Assembly (NCBI GenBank): GCA_016125405.1
Contig: WGLW01000031.1
Location: forward strand, 1-33,106
Origin: Alphaproteobacteria bacterium
Lineage (GTDB): Bacteria > Pseudomonadota > Alphaproteobacteria > Caulobacterales > Hyphomonadaceae
Length of the DNA: 33,106 nucleotides
Direction of reading: 5' to 3'
In this document: positions 1-16,537 of the stretch, piece by piece
Numbering within the stretch: position 1 is the stretch's first letter
Layout: every line of letters begins with the position of its first letter
Program-made: the position numbers and the translations under genes
Notes under the pieces: model-generated
Told to the model about the DNA's origin: nothing
Databases searched by the model: none
Seen by the model: only the letters and a program-made list of their open reading frames with translations

Positions 1-1
1 C

Positions 2-2614
<2,613 letters not shown>

Positions 2615-2644
2615 GCCGCGTGATCGACATTTTCGCATTGATTT

Positions 2645-2671
2645 CCCGCCGGCCGGCGCATGGCCGGCGGG
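2645..2671 (+). promoter_or_regulatory. rpoB-rpoC intergenic hairpin (perfect 10-bp inverted repeat)
   Basis: CCCGCCGGCC at 2645-2654 is perfectly complementary to GGCCGGCGGG at 2662-2671, around a 7-nt loop. No T-run follows, so it is not a standard intrinsic terminator. An mRNA processing, stability or pausing element between rpoB and rpoC is an inference. The rpoC ribosome-binding site (GAGGGAG) lies downstream at about 2682 and stays outside the stem. Confidence 0.6.
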
Positions 2672-2697
2672 TCACCCCAAGAGGGAGATAGCGTTAG

Positions 2698-6873
<4,176 letters not shown>

Positions 6874-6904
6874 GGGCGGACTTCTGCCTTTTGCGATCCA
6901 GGAG

Positions 6905-6927
6905 CGGCGGGCGAAAGCCCGCCGTTT
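6905..6927 (+). terminator. Intrinsic terminator downstream of rpoC
   Basis: A perfect 8-bp GC stem (CGGCGGGC at 6905-6912, GCCCGCCG at 6917-6924) is capped by a GAAA tetraloop and followed directly by TTT. The T-tract is short, so read-through may be appreciable. A second hairpin without a T-run lies at 6980-6998. Confidence 0.8.
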
Positions 6928-7139
6928 CCATATCGGGGCCTGGCTTCTTCCCGGGTCTCCGCGGGGTGAAGCCGCCCCGGCCCCGGAAATCCCGGGGCGC
7001 CTTGCCGGTTGTTTTGTGACTGCGCCTTGTATGACGCCGCGGGCCCCCTCGTTTCTGGCGGCGAGCGATGGTTTCTCCGCGCTCGTGCGGGAGGGGCAGG
7101 AAAGGCCTGTTGATTGGCACTTTCCCCTTCGGCGCGCAC
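6928..7139 (+). other. Non-coding gap between rpoC terminator and str-operon promoter
   Basis: No gene is supported here. Reading frames cross the region but lack ribosome-binding sites and recognisable protein sequence. One compact 7-bp GC hairpin (GCCCCGG at 6980-6986, CCGGGGC at 6992-6998, 5-nt loop) has no T-tract. The rest shows nothing distinctive. Confidence 0.6.
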
Positions 7140-7168
7140 TTGACCCCGCGCGGTCACGCCAGTATGAC
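7140..7168 (+). promoter_or_regulatory. Candidate sigma70-type promoter of the str operon
   Basis: The -35 box TTGACC (7140-7145, 5 of 6 to consensus) and the -10 box TATGAC (7163-7168, 4 of 6) are separated by 17 nt. The predicted transcription start is near 7175, giving a leader of about 190 nt before rpsL. The match is good for a GC-rich alphaproteobacterium, and it is needed because a terminator isolates rpoC. Confidence 0.6.
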
Positions 7169-7174
7169 CCCGCT

Positions 7175-7367
7175 TCACATCGCCGGGCAGGCCGTGGGAG
7201 TCGCTCCCAGACGCTGCGCCGGGCGGCGTGACCTTAAGAGAGCGAAAGCCTCCGTAAGAGTTTGGCCGGGGAAGGCGAGTGGCCTGTCCCGGCTCATGGT
7301 TTTGGACATAACAGCGTCGCAGATGTCCCGGAAAAGGGGGCGGCGCGCCGGGTTTGAGCGAGGGTTG
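7175..7367 (+). promoter_or_regulatory. Untranslated leader of the str operon
   Basis: About 190 nt between the predicted start site and rpsL with no convincing coding content. A small hairpin TGGGAG/CTCCCA (7195-7200 with 7204-7209, 3-nt loop) lies near the 5' end. An autoregulatory site for S7 or S12 could be here, but I do not recognise a known ribosomal-protein leader motif. Confidence 0.4.
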
Positions 7368-7739
7368 ATGCCGACGATCCAACAGCTGATCCGCAAGCCG
7401 CGGACCGATAAGCCGAAGCGGAACAAGGTTCCGGCTTTGAAGGCGTGTCCGCAGCGCCGCGGCGTCTGCACCCGCGTTTACACCACGACGCCGAAGAAGC
7501 CGAACTCGGCGCTCCGGAAAGTGGCGAAGGTTCGCCTCACCACGCAGTACGAGGCGGTGTGCTACATCCCGGGCGAAGGCCACAACCTTCAGGAGCACTC
7601 GGTTGTGCTCATCCGCGGCGGCCGGGTGAAAGACTTGCCCGGCGTCCGTTACCACATTCTCCGCGGCGTCCTTGACACCCAGGGCGTCAAAGACCGCAAG
7701 AAGCGCCGTTCGCATTACGGCGTGAAGCGTCCGAAGTAG
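7368..7739 (+). CDS. rpsL: 30S ribosomal protein S12
   Basis: S12 sits at the decoding centre and controls tRNA selection accuracy. The protein is 123 residues, normal for the family. Landmarks are [10 protein letters not shown] at 42-51 and [11 protein letters not shown] at 86-96. The lysines commonly changed in streptomycin resistance are wild type, as is the aspartate that is beta-methylthiolated in many bacteria. The start at ATG 7368 is preceded by GAGCGAGGG and matches the family N-terminus [11 protein letters not shown] longer in-frame reading back to 7068 has no family similarity and is leader. First gene of the str operon; rpsG follows after 11 bp. Confidence 0.98.
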   Translation: MPTIQQLIRKPRTDKPKRNKVPALKACPQRRGVCTRVYTTTPKKPNSALRKVAKVRLTTQYEAVCYIPGEGHNLQEHSVVLIRGGRVKDLPGVRYHILRGVLDTQGVKDRKKRRSHYGVKRPK

Positions 7740-7750
7740 GCAGGTAGAAG

Positions 7751-8221
7751 ATGTCCCGTCGCCACCGCGCAGAAAAACGCCAGGTTCTCCCCGACGCCCA
7801 GTACGGCGATCAGGTGATCACCCGCTTCATGAACCAGGTCATGTACCAGGGTAAGAAGTCGGCCGCCGAGAAGATCGTCTATGGCGCGCTCGAAACCATT
7901 TCCACGCGCGGCAAACGCCCCGCGACGGAACTGTTCCACGAAGCGCTGGAAAACGTCGCTCCGTCGGTGGAAGTCCGCTCCCGCCGGGTTGGCGGCGCGA
8001 CCTATCAGGTTCCGGTCGAGGTTCGTCCGGAGCGTCGTCAGGCGCTCGCCATCCGCTGGCTGATCATCGCCGCCCGCGCGCGCTCGGAAAACACGATGCA
8101 GGAACGGCTGGCGGCGGAACTCCTCGACGCGGCCAATGGCCGGGGCACGGCGGTGAAGAAGCGTGAAGACACGCACCGCATGGCGGAAGCCAACCGGGCC
8201 TTCTCGCACTACCGCTGGTAA
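7751..8221 (+). CDS. rpsG: 30S ribosomal protein S7
   Basis: S7 nucleates assembly of the 30S head on the 3' major domain of 16S rRNA and contacts E-site tRNA. At 156 residues it matches the standard bacterial length. It begins [10 protein letters not shown] and keeps the helical core around [20 protein letters not shown]. The beta-hairpin region [18 protein letters not shown] follows, and the C-terminus [15 protein letters not shown] is typical. AGGTAG lies a few bases upstream of the ATG. In E. coli S7 represses its own operon at the S12-S7 junction. That junction is only 11 nt here, so such control would have to work elsewhere. Confidence 0.98.
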   Translation: MSRRHRAEKRQVLPDAQYGDQVITRFMNQVMYQGKKSAAEKIVYGALETISTRGKRPATELFHEALENVAPSVEVRSRRVGGATYQVPVEVRPERRQALAIRWLIIAARARSENTMQERLAAELLDAANGRGTAVKKREDTHRMAEANRAFSHYRW

Positions 8222-8259
8222 TTCCGGCGGCCTGAAAACCACCAGACAGGCCCTCTCCC

Positions 8260-10338
8260 ATGCCTCGCACACACCAACTCGCCGACTATCGCAACTTCGG
8301 CATCATGGCGCATATCGACGCCGGCAAGACCACGACGACCGAGCGCGTGCTCTATTACTCGGGCAAGTCGCACAAGATCGGCGAAGTGCACGACGGCGCT
8401 GCGACCATGGACTTCATGGAGCAGGAGCAGGAGCGCGGCATCACCATCACGTCCGCCGCGACGACGACGTTCTGGAACGGCAAGCGCCTCAACATCATCG
8501 ACACGCCCGGCCACGTGGACTTCACGATCGAGGTGGAGCGCAGCCTGCGCGTGCTCGACGGCGCTGTTGCGGTGCTGGACGGCAACCAGGGCGTGGAGCC
8601 GCAGACGGAAACCGTCTGGCGCCAGGCCGACAAGTATCATGTGCCGCGGATCGTGTTCGCCAACAAAATGGACAAGATCGGCGCGGATTTCTACAACTGC
8701 GTCAACGATCTGGTGAAGCGTCTTGGCGTGAAGCCGGTTCCGCTGCAATTGCCGATCGGTATCGAGAACACGTTCAAGGGCGTGGTCGACCTGGTCGAGA
8801 TGCGCGCGATCGTGTGGCAGGACGAGCAGCTCGGCGCGAAGTTCGACTACACCGAGATTCCAGACGACCTGAAGGAAAAGGCTGCGGAATACCGCGGCAA
8901 GCTGGTCGAAGCGGTCGCTGAACTCGATGACGACGTCATGGCCGCCTTCTTCGAAGGGCAGGAGCCGGACGTTCCGACCATCAAGCGGCTGATCCGCAAA
9001 GCAGTGCTGAGCGGCGCCTTCTATCCGGTGCTGTGCGGTTCCGCATTCAAGAACAAGGGCGTCCAGCCCCTGCTCGACGCGGTTGTCGACTACCTGCCGT
9101 CGCCGCTCGACGTTCCCGCGATCAAGGGCGTCGATGCGAAAACCGGCGAGGAAGTCGAGCGTCATTCGACGGACGACGAGCCGCTGTCGATGCTGGCGTT
9201 CAAGATCATGGACGACCCCTTCGTCGGGTCGATCACGTTCTGCCGTATCTATTCCGGCGTTCTCCAGTCGGGCACGACGCTTCTCAACTCCACCAAGGAG
9301 AAGAAAGAGCGCATCGGCCGCATGCTGGAAATGCACGCGAACGACCGCAAGGACATCAAGGAAGCCTACGCCGGCGACATCGTCGCGGTGGCGTCCCTGA
9401 AGGAATCGACGACGGGCGACACGCTCTGCGATCCGGCTCACCCCGTGATCCTCGAGAAAATGGAATTCCCCGAGCCGGTCATCGAGATCGCGATCGAGCC
9501 GAAATCGAAAGCCGACCAGGAAAAGCTGGCGCTCGCGCTGCAGCGCCTCGCGGCCGAGGATCCGTCCTTCCGCGTGTCGACCGACCACGAGAGCGGCCAG
9601 ACCATCCTCAAGGGGATGGGCGAGCTTCACCTCGACATCAAGGTCGACATCCTGCGCCGCACCTACAAGGTCGACGCCAATATCGGCCAGCCGCAGGTCG
9701 CCTATCGCGAAACGCTCGGCCGCGCGGCGGAGATCGACTACACGCACAAGAAGCAGACGGGCGGCACCGGCCAGTTCGCACGCGTCAAGATGGTGTTCGA
9801 ACCACTTCCGCCTGGCTCGGGCTTTGTGTTCGAGAACGAGATCGTCGGCGGCTCGATCCCGCGCGAATTCATTCCGGGCGTCGAAAAAGGCCTCAAGTCC
9901 GTGATGAACGCGGGCCCGCTGGTCGGCTTCCCGGTCATCGACTTCAAGGTCCGCCTGATTGACGGCGCGTTCCACGACGTCGACTCCAGCGTGCTGGCGT
10001 TCGAAATCGCTTCGCGCGCTGCGTTCCGTGAAGCCGCCGAGAAGGTCCAGATGAAGCTTCTCGAGCCGGTGATGAAGGTCGAGGTCGTGAGCCCGGAAGA
10101 TTTCGTGGGCACCGTGATCGGCGACCTCAACTCGCGGCGCGGCATGATCCAGGGACAGGAAATGCGGGGCAACGCCACCGTCATCAATGCGATGGTGCCC
10201 CTTGCCAACATGTTCGGCTATGTGAACAACCTGCGCTCTGCCACACAGGGCAGGGCAAACTACACGATGCAGTTCGACCACTATGAGGCGGTTCCGAACG
10301 CTGTCGCCAAGGAAGTGATTGAAAAACTCAGCGGGTGA
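8260..10338 (+). CDS. fusA: Translation elongation factor G
   Basis: EF-G is the GTPase that drives ribosomal translocation and, with RRF, recycling. It has 692 residues, the usual size. The G1 P-loop AHIDAGKT is at 17-24, G3 DTPGH at 81-85 and the G4 base-specificity motif NKMD at 135-138. Domains II to V follow, with the domain IV segment [14 protein letters not shown] around nt 9850-9890. No strong Shine-Dalgarno sequence is visible in the 38-bp gap after rpsG; coupling to upstream translation may help. The start was chosen on the family N-terminus ([15 protein letters not shown]). No second fusA copy is in the window. Confidence 0.98.
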   Translation: MPRTHQLADYRNFGIMAHIDAGKTTTTERVLYYSGKSHKIGEVHDGAATMDFMEQEQERGITITSAATTTFWNGKRLNIIDTPGHVDFTIEVERSLRVLDGAVAVLDGNQGVEPQTETVWRQADKYHVPRIVFANKMDKIGADFYNCVNDLVKRLGVKPVPLQLPIGIENTFKGVVDLVEMRAIVWQDEQLGAKFDYTEIPDDLKEKAAEYRGKLVEAVAELDDDVMAAFFEGQEPDVPTIKRLIRKAVLSGAFYPVLCGSAFKNKGVQPLLDAVVDYLPSPLDVPAIKGVDAKTGEEVERHSTDDEPLSMLAFKIMDDPFVGSITFCRIYSGVLQSGTTLLNSTKEKKERIGRMLEMHANDRKDIKEAYAGDIVAVASLKESTTGDTLCDPAHPVILEKMEFPEPVIEIAIEPKSKADQEKLALALQRLAAEDPSFRVSTDHESGQTILKGMGELHLDIKVDILRRTYKVDANIGQPQVAYRETLGRAAEIDYTHKKQTGGTGQFARVKMVFEPLPPGSGFVFENEIVGGSIPREFIPGVEKGLKSVMNAGPLVGFPVIDFKVRLIDGAFHDVDSSVLAFEIASRAAFREAAEKVQMKLLEPVMKVEVVSPEDFVGTVIGDLNSRRGMIQGQEMRGNATVINAMVPLANMFGYVNNLRSATQGRANYTMQFDHYEAVPNAVAKEVIEKLSG

Positions 10339-10398
10339 GACCGGGTTTCCCGGAGACCCAGATACTCGCACCCAAACGGAGCTACGGAGTAAAAAGAG

Positions 10399-11589
10399 AT
10401 GGCCAAGGAAAAATTCTCTCGCAACAAGCCTCACGTAAACGTCGGCACGATCGGTCACGTTGACCACGGCAAGACGACGCTGACGGCCGCGATCACGATC
10501 GTGCTGTCCAAGACCGGCGGCGCCACGGCGAAGAACTACGCCGACATCGATGCGGCCCCGGAAGAAAAGGCCCGCGGCATCACGATCAACACGGCGCACG
10601 TCGAGTACGAGACGAAAGACCGTCACTACGCGCACGTCGACTGCCCCGGCCACGCCGACTACGTCAAAAACATGATCACCGGCGCGGCGCAGATGGACGG
10701 CGCCATCCTCGTGGTTTCGGCCGCTGACGGCCCGATGCCGCAAACGCGCGAGCACATCCTGCTCGCCCGTCAGGTCGGCGTGCCGGCGCTCGTCGTGTTC
10801 CTCAACAAGGTCGACATGGTCGACGACAAGGAACTGCTGGAGCTGGTTGAGCTGGAAGTGCGCGAACTGCTCTCGTCCTACAACTTCCCGGGCGACACCA
10901 TTCCGATCATCCCCGGCTCGGCGCTGGCCGCTGTCGAGGGCCGCGATCCGGAAATCGGCGAGCAAGCCGTGCTCAAGCTGATGGAAGCTGTCGACTCCTA
11001 CATCCCGACGCCGGAGCGTCCGGTTGACCAGCCGTTCCTGATGCACATCGAAGACGTGTTCTCGATCTCGGGTCGCGGTACGGTTGTCACCGGCCGTATC
11101 GACCGCGGCATCGTGAAGGTTGGCGACGAACTCGAAATCGTCGGCATCCGCGACACGCAGAAAACCACCTGCACGGGCGTCGAAATGTTCCGCAAGCTGC
11201 TCGACCAGGGCCAGGCGGGCGACAACGTCGGCGCGCTGCTTCGCGGTATCGACCGTGAGCAGGTCGAGCGCGGCCAGGTGCTCTGCAAGCCGGGCTCGGT
11301 GAAGCCGCACAAGAAGTTCGAGGCGGAGGTCTACATCCTCAACAAGGAAGAAGGCGGCCGTCACACGCCGTTCTTCGCCAACTACCGCCCGCAATTCTAC
11401 TTCTCGACCACGGACGTGACCGGCATCGTCGAACGGCCGGAAGGCACGGAAATGGTCATGCCGGGCGACAACATCAAACTGAAAGTCGAGCTGATCTCGA
11501 CGATCGCGCTTGAAGAGCGTCAGCGCTTCGCCATCCGCGAAGGCGGCCGGACCGTCGGTTCGGGCGTCGTGTCGAAAATTCTCGACTAG
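10399..11589 (+). CDS. tuf: Translation elongation factor Tu
   Basis: EF-Tu delivers aminoacyl-tRNA to the ribosomal A site with GTP hydrolysis. It has 396 residues, standard. G1 GHVDHGKT is at 19-26, G3 DCPGH at 81-85 with the catalytic histidine at 85, and G4 NKVD at 136-139. Domains II and III follow with the conserved [11 protein letters not shown] segment (nt about 11218-11250). The start lies just after an AAAAAGAG purine stretch. The 60-bp gap after fusA shows no convincing separate promoter. A strong terminator 29 bp past the stop ends the str operon. Many alphaproteobacteria carry a second tuf elsewhere; that cannot be judged here. Confidence 0.98.
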   Translation: MAKEKFSRNKPHVNVGTIGHVDHGKTTLTAAITIVLSKTGGATAKNYADIDAAPEEKARGITINTAHVEYETKDRHYAHVDCPGHADYVKNMITGAAQMDGAILVVSAADGPMPQTREHILLARQVGVPALVVFLNKVDMVDDKELLELVELEVRELLSSYNFPGDTIPIIPGSALAAVEGRDPEIGEQAVLKLMEAVDSYIPTPERPVDQPFLMHIEDVFSISGRGTVVTGRIDRGIVKVGDELEIVGIRDTQKTTCTGVEMFRKLLDQGQAGDNVGALLRGIDREQVERGQVLCKPGSVKPHKKFEAEVYILNKEEGGRHTPFFANYRPQFYFSTTDVTGIVERPEGTEMVMPGDNIKLKVELISTIALEERQRFAIREGGRTVGSGVVSKILD

Positions 11590-11617
11590 TTTGGCCGGTA
11601 AAGTCCGGACTTGATTG

Positions 11618-11650
11618 AAGGGCGCCGGGCAACCGGCGCCCTTTGCTTTT
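11618..11650 (+). terminator. Intrinsic terminator of the str operon (after tuf)
   Basis: An 11-bp stem (11618-11628 with 11633-11643), mostly GC, is capped by a GCAA tetraloop and runs into TTTGCTTTT. This is the strongest terminator in the window and separates tuf from the S10 cluster, which in many bacteria is contiguous. Confidence 0.9.
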
Positions 11651-11688
11651 GGGGCTTTTGGGCGTTATCCGCCGGGTGGGGTGAGGGC

Positions 11689-12003
11689 ATGACGCGGCGG
11701 TATGTTCGGGTGGTCACGCTTTGGGTTCATCCGGGACAGGAAGCGGCATTCGAGGCGTTCGAGCGCGAGGCAGCCAGGCTCATGGCTGGCTATGGCGGCC
11801 GGATCGACCATGCCGTCCGACTGAATCCGTCATCGCAAGGCGAGGAGGCCGGAGCCTACGAGCTTCACGTCGTTTCCTTCCCCGATCGCAAGGCGTTTGA
11901 CGCCTACGGAGCTGATTCTGCGGTGGTTGCGCTGCGGAAGGGGCGGGACCGGATTATCGCCCGGACCGAAACCCTGGAGGACCGCGAAACAGACCCTTAT
12001 TGA
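11689..12003 (+). CDS. Small dimeric alpha/beta-barrel-like protein (ABM/DUF1330-like)
   Basis: A 104-residue protein of unknown role. The strand-helix-strand pattern looks like the ferredoxin-like dimeric alpha/beta-barrel fold of antibiotic-biosynthesis-monooxygenase and DUF1330 proteins. VRVVTLWVHPGQEAAFEAFE gives a first strand and helix, AYELHVVSFPDRKAFDAY a later strand and helix. There is no signal peptide or membrane segment. GTGAGGG precedes the ATG at 11689. An upstream in-frame start at 11611 would lie inside the tuf terminator and was rejected. It sits alone between the tuf terminator and the S10 promoter, a place usually without a gene. It may depend on read-through from tuf, since I see no promoter of its own. 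Coding is likely from composition and fold; the family assignment is tentative. Confidence 0.7.
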   Translation: MTRRYVRVVTLWVHPGQEAAFEAFEREAARLMAGYGGRIDHAVRLNPSSQGEEAGAYELHVVSFPDRKAFDAYGADSAVVALRKGRDRIIARTETLEDRETDPY

Positions 12004-12045
12004 AGACTGTCGGCGGGCCAAAAGCGCCTGCGGGCGCGACATTTT

Positions 12046-12085
12046 CCGCTTTTCGGAACTGGACGCCGATCGAGCCCGCTTTTCG
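12046..12085 (+). repeat. 10-bp direct repeat upstream of the S10 promoter
   Basis: CCGCTTTTCG occurs at 12046-12055 and again at 12076-12085, exactly 30 bp apart, just upstream of the -35 box at 12098. The related inverted sequence CCAAAAGCG is at 12018-12026. The spacing is close to three helical turns, which would suit protein binding on one face of the DNA. Function is inferred. Confidence 0.5.
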
Positions 12086-12097
12086 ACCGTGCAACGC

Positions 12098-12126
12098 TTG
12101 ACGCGGGAAATGTCGGGGCCTAGAAC
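12098..12126 (+). promoter_or_regulatory. Candidate promoter of the S10-spc operon
   Basis: TTGACG (12098-12103, 5 of 6 to consensus) and TAGAAC (12121-12126, 4 of 6) are separated by exactly 17 nt. Predicted start is near 12133, giving a leader of about 130 nt before rpsJ. Confidence 0.7.
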
Positions 12127-12205
12127 CCCGGCTCGCTCGACGGTGCTGGCCGTGGCTCGGCCAAACGCAGCAATGGCGGGCGAAAAGGCAAAATTTATCT
12201 CGCAA

Positions 12206-12253
12206 GACGGTCCGCCGGGGGCCAGAACCCCGCTCGGCCGTCCTGTTTTGTTT
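12206..12253 (+). promoter_or_regulatory. S10-operon leader hairpin with T-rich tail (possible attenuator)
   Basis: The outer stem GACGGTC (12206-12212) pairs with GGCCGTC (12236-12242), including one G-T wobble. An inner GGGG/CCCC stem (12217-12220 with 12228-12231) is joined to it by a loosely paired 4x4 segment. CTGTTTTGTTT follows directly, ending 11 nt before the rpsJ start. Stem plus T-rich run resembles a leader terminator. In E. coli the S10 leader is attenuated by L4. Whether this element does the same is inference. Confidence 0.5.
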
Positions 12254-12264
12254 CGGTGGACCCG

Positions 12265-12582
12265 ATGGACAGACAGAACATCCGCATCAGGCTCAAGGCC
12301 TTCGACCACCGGGCGCTCGACATGTCCGCGCGGGAAATCGTTTCGACCGCCAAGCGCACCGGCGCCCAGGTCCGCGGCCCGGTTCCGCTGCCGACCCGAA
12401 TCGAGAAGTTCACGGTCAACCGCTCGCCCCACATCGACAAGAAATCCCGCGAGCAGTTCGAGATTCGCACGCACAAGCGCGTGCTCGATATCGTCGATCC
12501 GACCCCGCAGACCGTCGACGCGCTGATGAAGCTCGACCTGTCGGCCGGCGTTGCCGTCGAGATCAAGCTGGGAGCCGGCTGA
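12265..12582 (+). CDS. rpsJ: 30S ribosomal protein S10
   Basis: S10 is a head protein of the 30S subunit and, as NusE, a partner of NusB in transcription antitermination. It has 105 residues, with the family start [19 protein letters not shown]. The loop ending in [20 protein letters not shown] contacts 16S rRNA. A GTG at 12256 would add three residues but overlaps the GGTGGA ribosome-binding site, so the ATG was chosen. The stop overlaps the rplC start (TGATG). First gene of the S10 cluster, behind its own promoter and leader. Confidence 0.97.
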   Translation: MDRQNIRIRLKAFDHRALDMSAREIVSTAKRTGAQVRGPVPLPTRIEKFTVNRSPHIDKKSREQFEIRTHKRVLDIVDPTPQTVDALMKLDLSAGVAVEIKLGAG

Positions 12583-13325
12583 TGCGCACCGGAGTTATCG
12601 CCAAGAAGATCGGCATGACGCGGGTATTCGGCGCGGATGGCGCGCACGTGCCCGTGACCGTGCTGTCGCTTGAGGGCTGCCAGGTTGTCGGCCGCCGCAC
12701 CAATGAGGCGCGCGAAGTCGACGTGAAGAAAAAAGGCGAAGTCACCGGCAAGCGGACCGCCAATGACGGTTACACCGCCGTGGTGCTCGGCGCCGGCGCG
12801 GCGAAGGCCCGCAACGTGACCAAGCCGGTTCGCGGCCAGTTCGCCAAGGCCAACGTAGAGCCGAAGGCGATTGTGCGCGAATTCCGCGTTTCAGATGACA
12901 TGCTTCTTGAGGTCGGCGCAGAAATCTCCGCCGACCATTTTGTTGTTGGCCAGAAGGTCGACATCTCCGGCGTGACCAAGGGCAAGGGCTTTGCCGGCGC
13001 CCTGAAGCGCTGGAACTTCGGCGGCATGCGCGCCACGCACGGCGTGTCGATCACCCACCGCGCCCACGGCTCCACCGGTCAGCGCCAGGATCCCGGCCGC
13101 GTGTTCAAGGGCAAGAAGATGGCCGGCCACTACGGGGTCGAGCGCGTCACCACCCAGAACCTCGAAATCGTTCGCACCGACGCCGAGCGCGGCCTGATCC
13201 TCGTGAAGGGCGCCGTGATGGGCGCGCCGAACGGCTGGGTCGAGGTTCGCGACGCTGTGAAGGCGAAAGCGCCGGAGTCCGCGCCGAAGCCTGCTGGCCT
13301 TCGCGCCAAGGAAGGGCAGGGCTGA
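12582..13325 (+). CDS. rplC: 50S ribosomal protein L3
   Basis: L3 starts 50S assembly and sends an extension to the peptidyl transferase centre. It has 247 residues, longer than E. coli (209) through an internal insert and a C-terminal tail ending in [15 protein letters not shown]. Longer L3 proteins are usual in alphaproteobacteria. The conserved finger is visible as [20 protein letters not shown]. It is followed by [20 protein letters not shown], whose glutamine is N5-methylated by PrmB in E. coli. Start and stop each share one base with their neighbours (TGATG at both ends), so translation with rpsJ and rplD is probably coupled. Confidence 0.97.
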   Translation: MRTGVIAKKIGMTRVFGADGAHVPVTVLSLEGCQVVGRRTNEAREVDVKKKGEVTGKRTANDGYTAVVLGAGAAKARNVTKPVRGQFAKANVEPKAIVREFRVSDDMLLEVGAEISADHFVVGQKVDISGVTKGKGFAGALKRWNFGGMRATHGVSITHRAHGSTGQRQDPGRVFKGKKMAGHYGVERVTTQNLEIVRTDAERGLILVKGAVMGAPNGWVEVRDAVKAKAPESAPKPAGLRAKEGQG

Positions 13326-13963
13326 TGAAACTCTCCGTCGTCAAACTTGACGCCAAGAAAGCCGGCGACATCGAGCTCGATGACGCCGTGTTCGGCATTT
13401 CCGAAATTCGCGGCGACATCCTTCAGCGCATGGTTCGCTACCAGCTCTCGAAGCGCCAGGCCGGCACGCACGCGACCAAGTCGCGTTCGAACGTCAACCG
13501 CACCACCAAGAAATTCGGCAACCAGAAGGGTTCGGGCGGCGCCCGTCACGGCTCGCGCAACGCCCCGATCTTTGTCGGCGGCGGCACGGCGCACGGTCCG
13601 CATCCGCACAGCCACGCGCATGACCTTCCGAAAAAGGTCCGCGCCCTTGCCATGAAGCATGCGCTTTCGGCCAAGGTGAAAGACGAAGCCCTGATCGTGA
13701 TCGACGCCGCCACGCTGGATGGCGCCAAGACGAAAGACCTCTCGGCCCACTTCAAGAAACTCGGCATCTCGAACGCCCTGGTCATCGGCGGCGCGACGGT
13801 TGATGAAGGTTTCGCCCGGGCCGCCCGCAACATTCCCAACATCGACGTTCTGCCGCTTGCCGGCCTCAACGTTTACGACGTCATGCGGCGCAAGACGCTG
13901 GTTCTGACGCGCGATGCGGTGGACGGCGTGCACGCGCGGTTCGCTGCTACGGAAAAGGCGTAA
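13325..13963 (+). CDS. rplD: 50S ribosomal protein L4
   Basis: L4 lines the peptide exit tunnel with a long loop and in E. coli represses the S10 operon. It has 212 residues. The tunnel loop region includes [20 protein letters not shown] and [14 protein letters not shown], where macrolide-resistance changes occur in other bacteria. An unusual histidine-rich stretch at residues 90-99 ([10 protein letters not shown]) follows. The C-terminal domain includes [17 protein letters not shown] and ends AATEKA. Start overlaps the rplC stop; rplW begins 3 bp after the stop. L4 is the natural candidate to act on the leader hairpin upstream of rpsJ, but no direct evidence is in the sequence. Confidence 0.97.
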   Translation: MKLSVVKLDAKKAGDIELDDAVFGISEIRGDILQRMVRYQLSKRQAGTHATKSRSNVNRTTKKFGNQKGSGGARHGSRNAPIFVGGGTAHGPHPHSHAHDLPKKVRALAMKHALSAKVKDEALIVIDAATLDGAKTKDLSAHFKKLGISNALVIGGATVDEGFARAARNIPNIDVLPLAGLNVYDVMRRKTLVLTRDAVDGVHARFAATEKA

Positions 13964-13966
13964 GTC

Positions 13967-14269
13967 ATGGCCACCGAACCCAAGACAATTCACTACGGCC
14001 TGATCACCTCGCCGGTCATCACCGAGAAATCGACGATCCTGTCCGAGCAGAACAAGGTCGTGTTCCGCGTTCCGCTGACGGCGACCAAGCCGCAGATCAA
14101 GGAAGCGGTTGAAGCGCTGTTCAAGGTCAACGTGACGGCCGTGAACACCATGGTGACGAAGGGCAAGATCAAGTTCTTCCGTGGCCGGATCGGCAAGCGC
14201 GCTGACGTGAAGAAGGCCATCGTGACGCTGAAGGACGGCCAGTCCATCGACGTGGCGACGGGGCTCTGA
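13967..14269 (+). CDS. rplW: 50S ribosomal protein L23
   Basis: L23 lies at the tunnel exit and docks trigger factor, SRP and the translocon. It has 100 residues, normal. The sequence [21 protein letters not shown] is the family N-terminal signature. The extended loop [24 protein letters not shown] precedes the C-terminal strand. It lies 3 bp after rplD and 10 bp before rplB, inside the S10 transcription unit. Confidence 0.97.
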   Translation: MATEPKTIHYGLITSPVITEKSTILSEQNKVVFRVPLTATKPQIKEAVEALFKVNVTAVNTMVTKGKIKFFRGRIGKRADVKKAIVTLKDGQSIDVATGL

Positions 14270-14279
14270 GGGAACGATC

Positions 14280-15110
<831 letters not shown>

Positions 15111-15122
15111 CGGAGAAGGAAG

Positions 15123-15401
15123 ATGGCTCGCTCCGTCTGGAAAGGCCCGTTCGTCGATGGGTATCTGCTGAAGAAGGCAGATGCCGCTACCGGCGCCGCG
15201 CGTCCGACCCCGATCAAGACCTGGTCGCGCCGCTCGACCATCCTGCCGCAATTCGTCGGCCTGACGTTCCAGGTCCACAACGGCAAGGCCTTCATGCCGG
15301 TTTCGGTGTCCGAGGAAATGGTGGGCCACAAGCTTGGCGAGTTCGCGCCGACGCGGACCTACACCGGCCATGGCTCGGACAAGAAAGTGAAGAGGAAATA
15401 G
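15123..15401 (+). CDS. rpsS: 30S ribosomal protein S19
   Basis: S19 is a 30S head protein that contacts S13 and the A-site finger bridge. It has 92 residues, standard. [16 protein letters not shown] is the family start. The signature [20 protein letters not shown] and the C-terminal [11 protein letters not shown] identify it. GGAGAAGGA precedes the start. rplV begins 1 bp after the stop. Confidence 0.98.
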   Translation: MARSVWKGPFVDGYLLKKADAATGAARPTPIKTWSRRSTILPQFVGLTFQVHNGKAFMPVSVSEEMVGHKLGEFAPTRTYTGHGSDKKVKRK

Positions 15402-15402
15402 C

Positions 15403-15800
15403 ATGGGCAAGCCCAAGTCTCCTCCCAAGCAGGCGTCCAACGAGTCGCGCGCCGTCCTGCGCATGTACCGGATCAGCCCGCAGAAGCTGAACCTTCTGGC
15501 GCAGCAGATCCGCGGCCTCACCGCAGAGAAGGCGATGGCCGAGCTGGAATTCTCGCGCAAGCGCGCGGCCGCCGATGTACTGAAGGTTCTCAAGTCTGCT
15601 GTGGCGAACGCTGACAACAACCATGGCCTCGACATTGACAGCCTGGTGGTGGCCGAAGCCCATGTCGGCAAGAACCTGGTGATGAAGCGGATGCACGCCC
15701 GGGCGCGCGGCCGCGGCTCGCGGATCGAAAAGCCGTTTTCGCAGATCACGATCGTCCTTCGCGACACGTCCGCCGTCGCGCAAACCTCCGAGGCCGCATA

Positions 15801-15801
<1 letters not shown>
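15403..15801 (+). CDS. rplV: 50S ribosomal protein L22
   Basis: L22 extends a beta-hairpin into the exit tunnel constriction beside L4. It has 132 residues, slightly longer than E. coli (110) through a short N-terminal stretch ([15 protein letters not shown]) and a C-terminal tail. The signature [22 protein letters not shown] is at about 24-45. The tunnel hairpin is seen as [20 protein letters not shown]. The stop TAA shares its last base with the rpsC ATG. Confidence 0.97.
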
Positions 15802-16520
<719 letters not shown>

Positions 16521-16537
16521 ATTGAGGACGTAGGGCG

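Noticed and set aside
7068-7367. N-terminal extension of rpsL to an upstream start
   Set aside because: The added residues have no S12 similarity, and the region holds the promoter and leader.
11830-12526. Open frames 11897-12526 (+) and 11830-12474 (-) overlapping the S10 promoter and rpsJ
   Set aside because: They overlap the rpsJ gene and its promoter, have no ribosome-binding site and are low in recognisable sequence.
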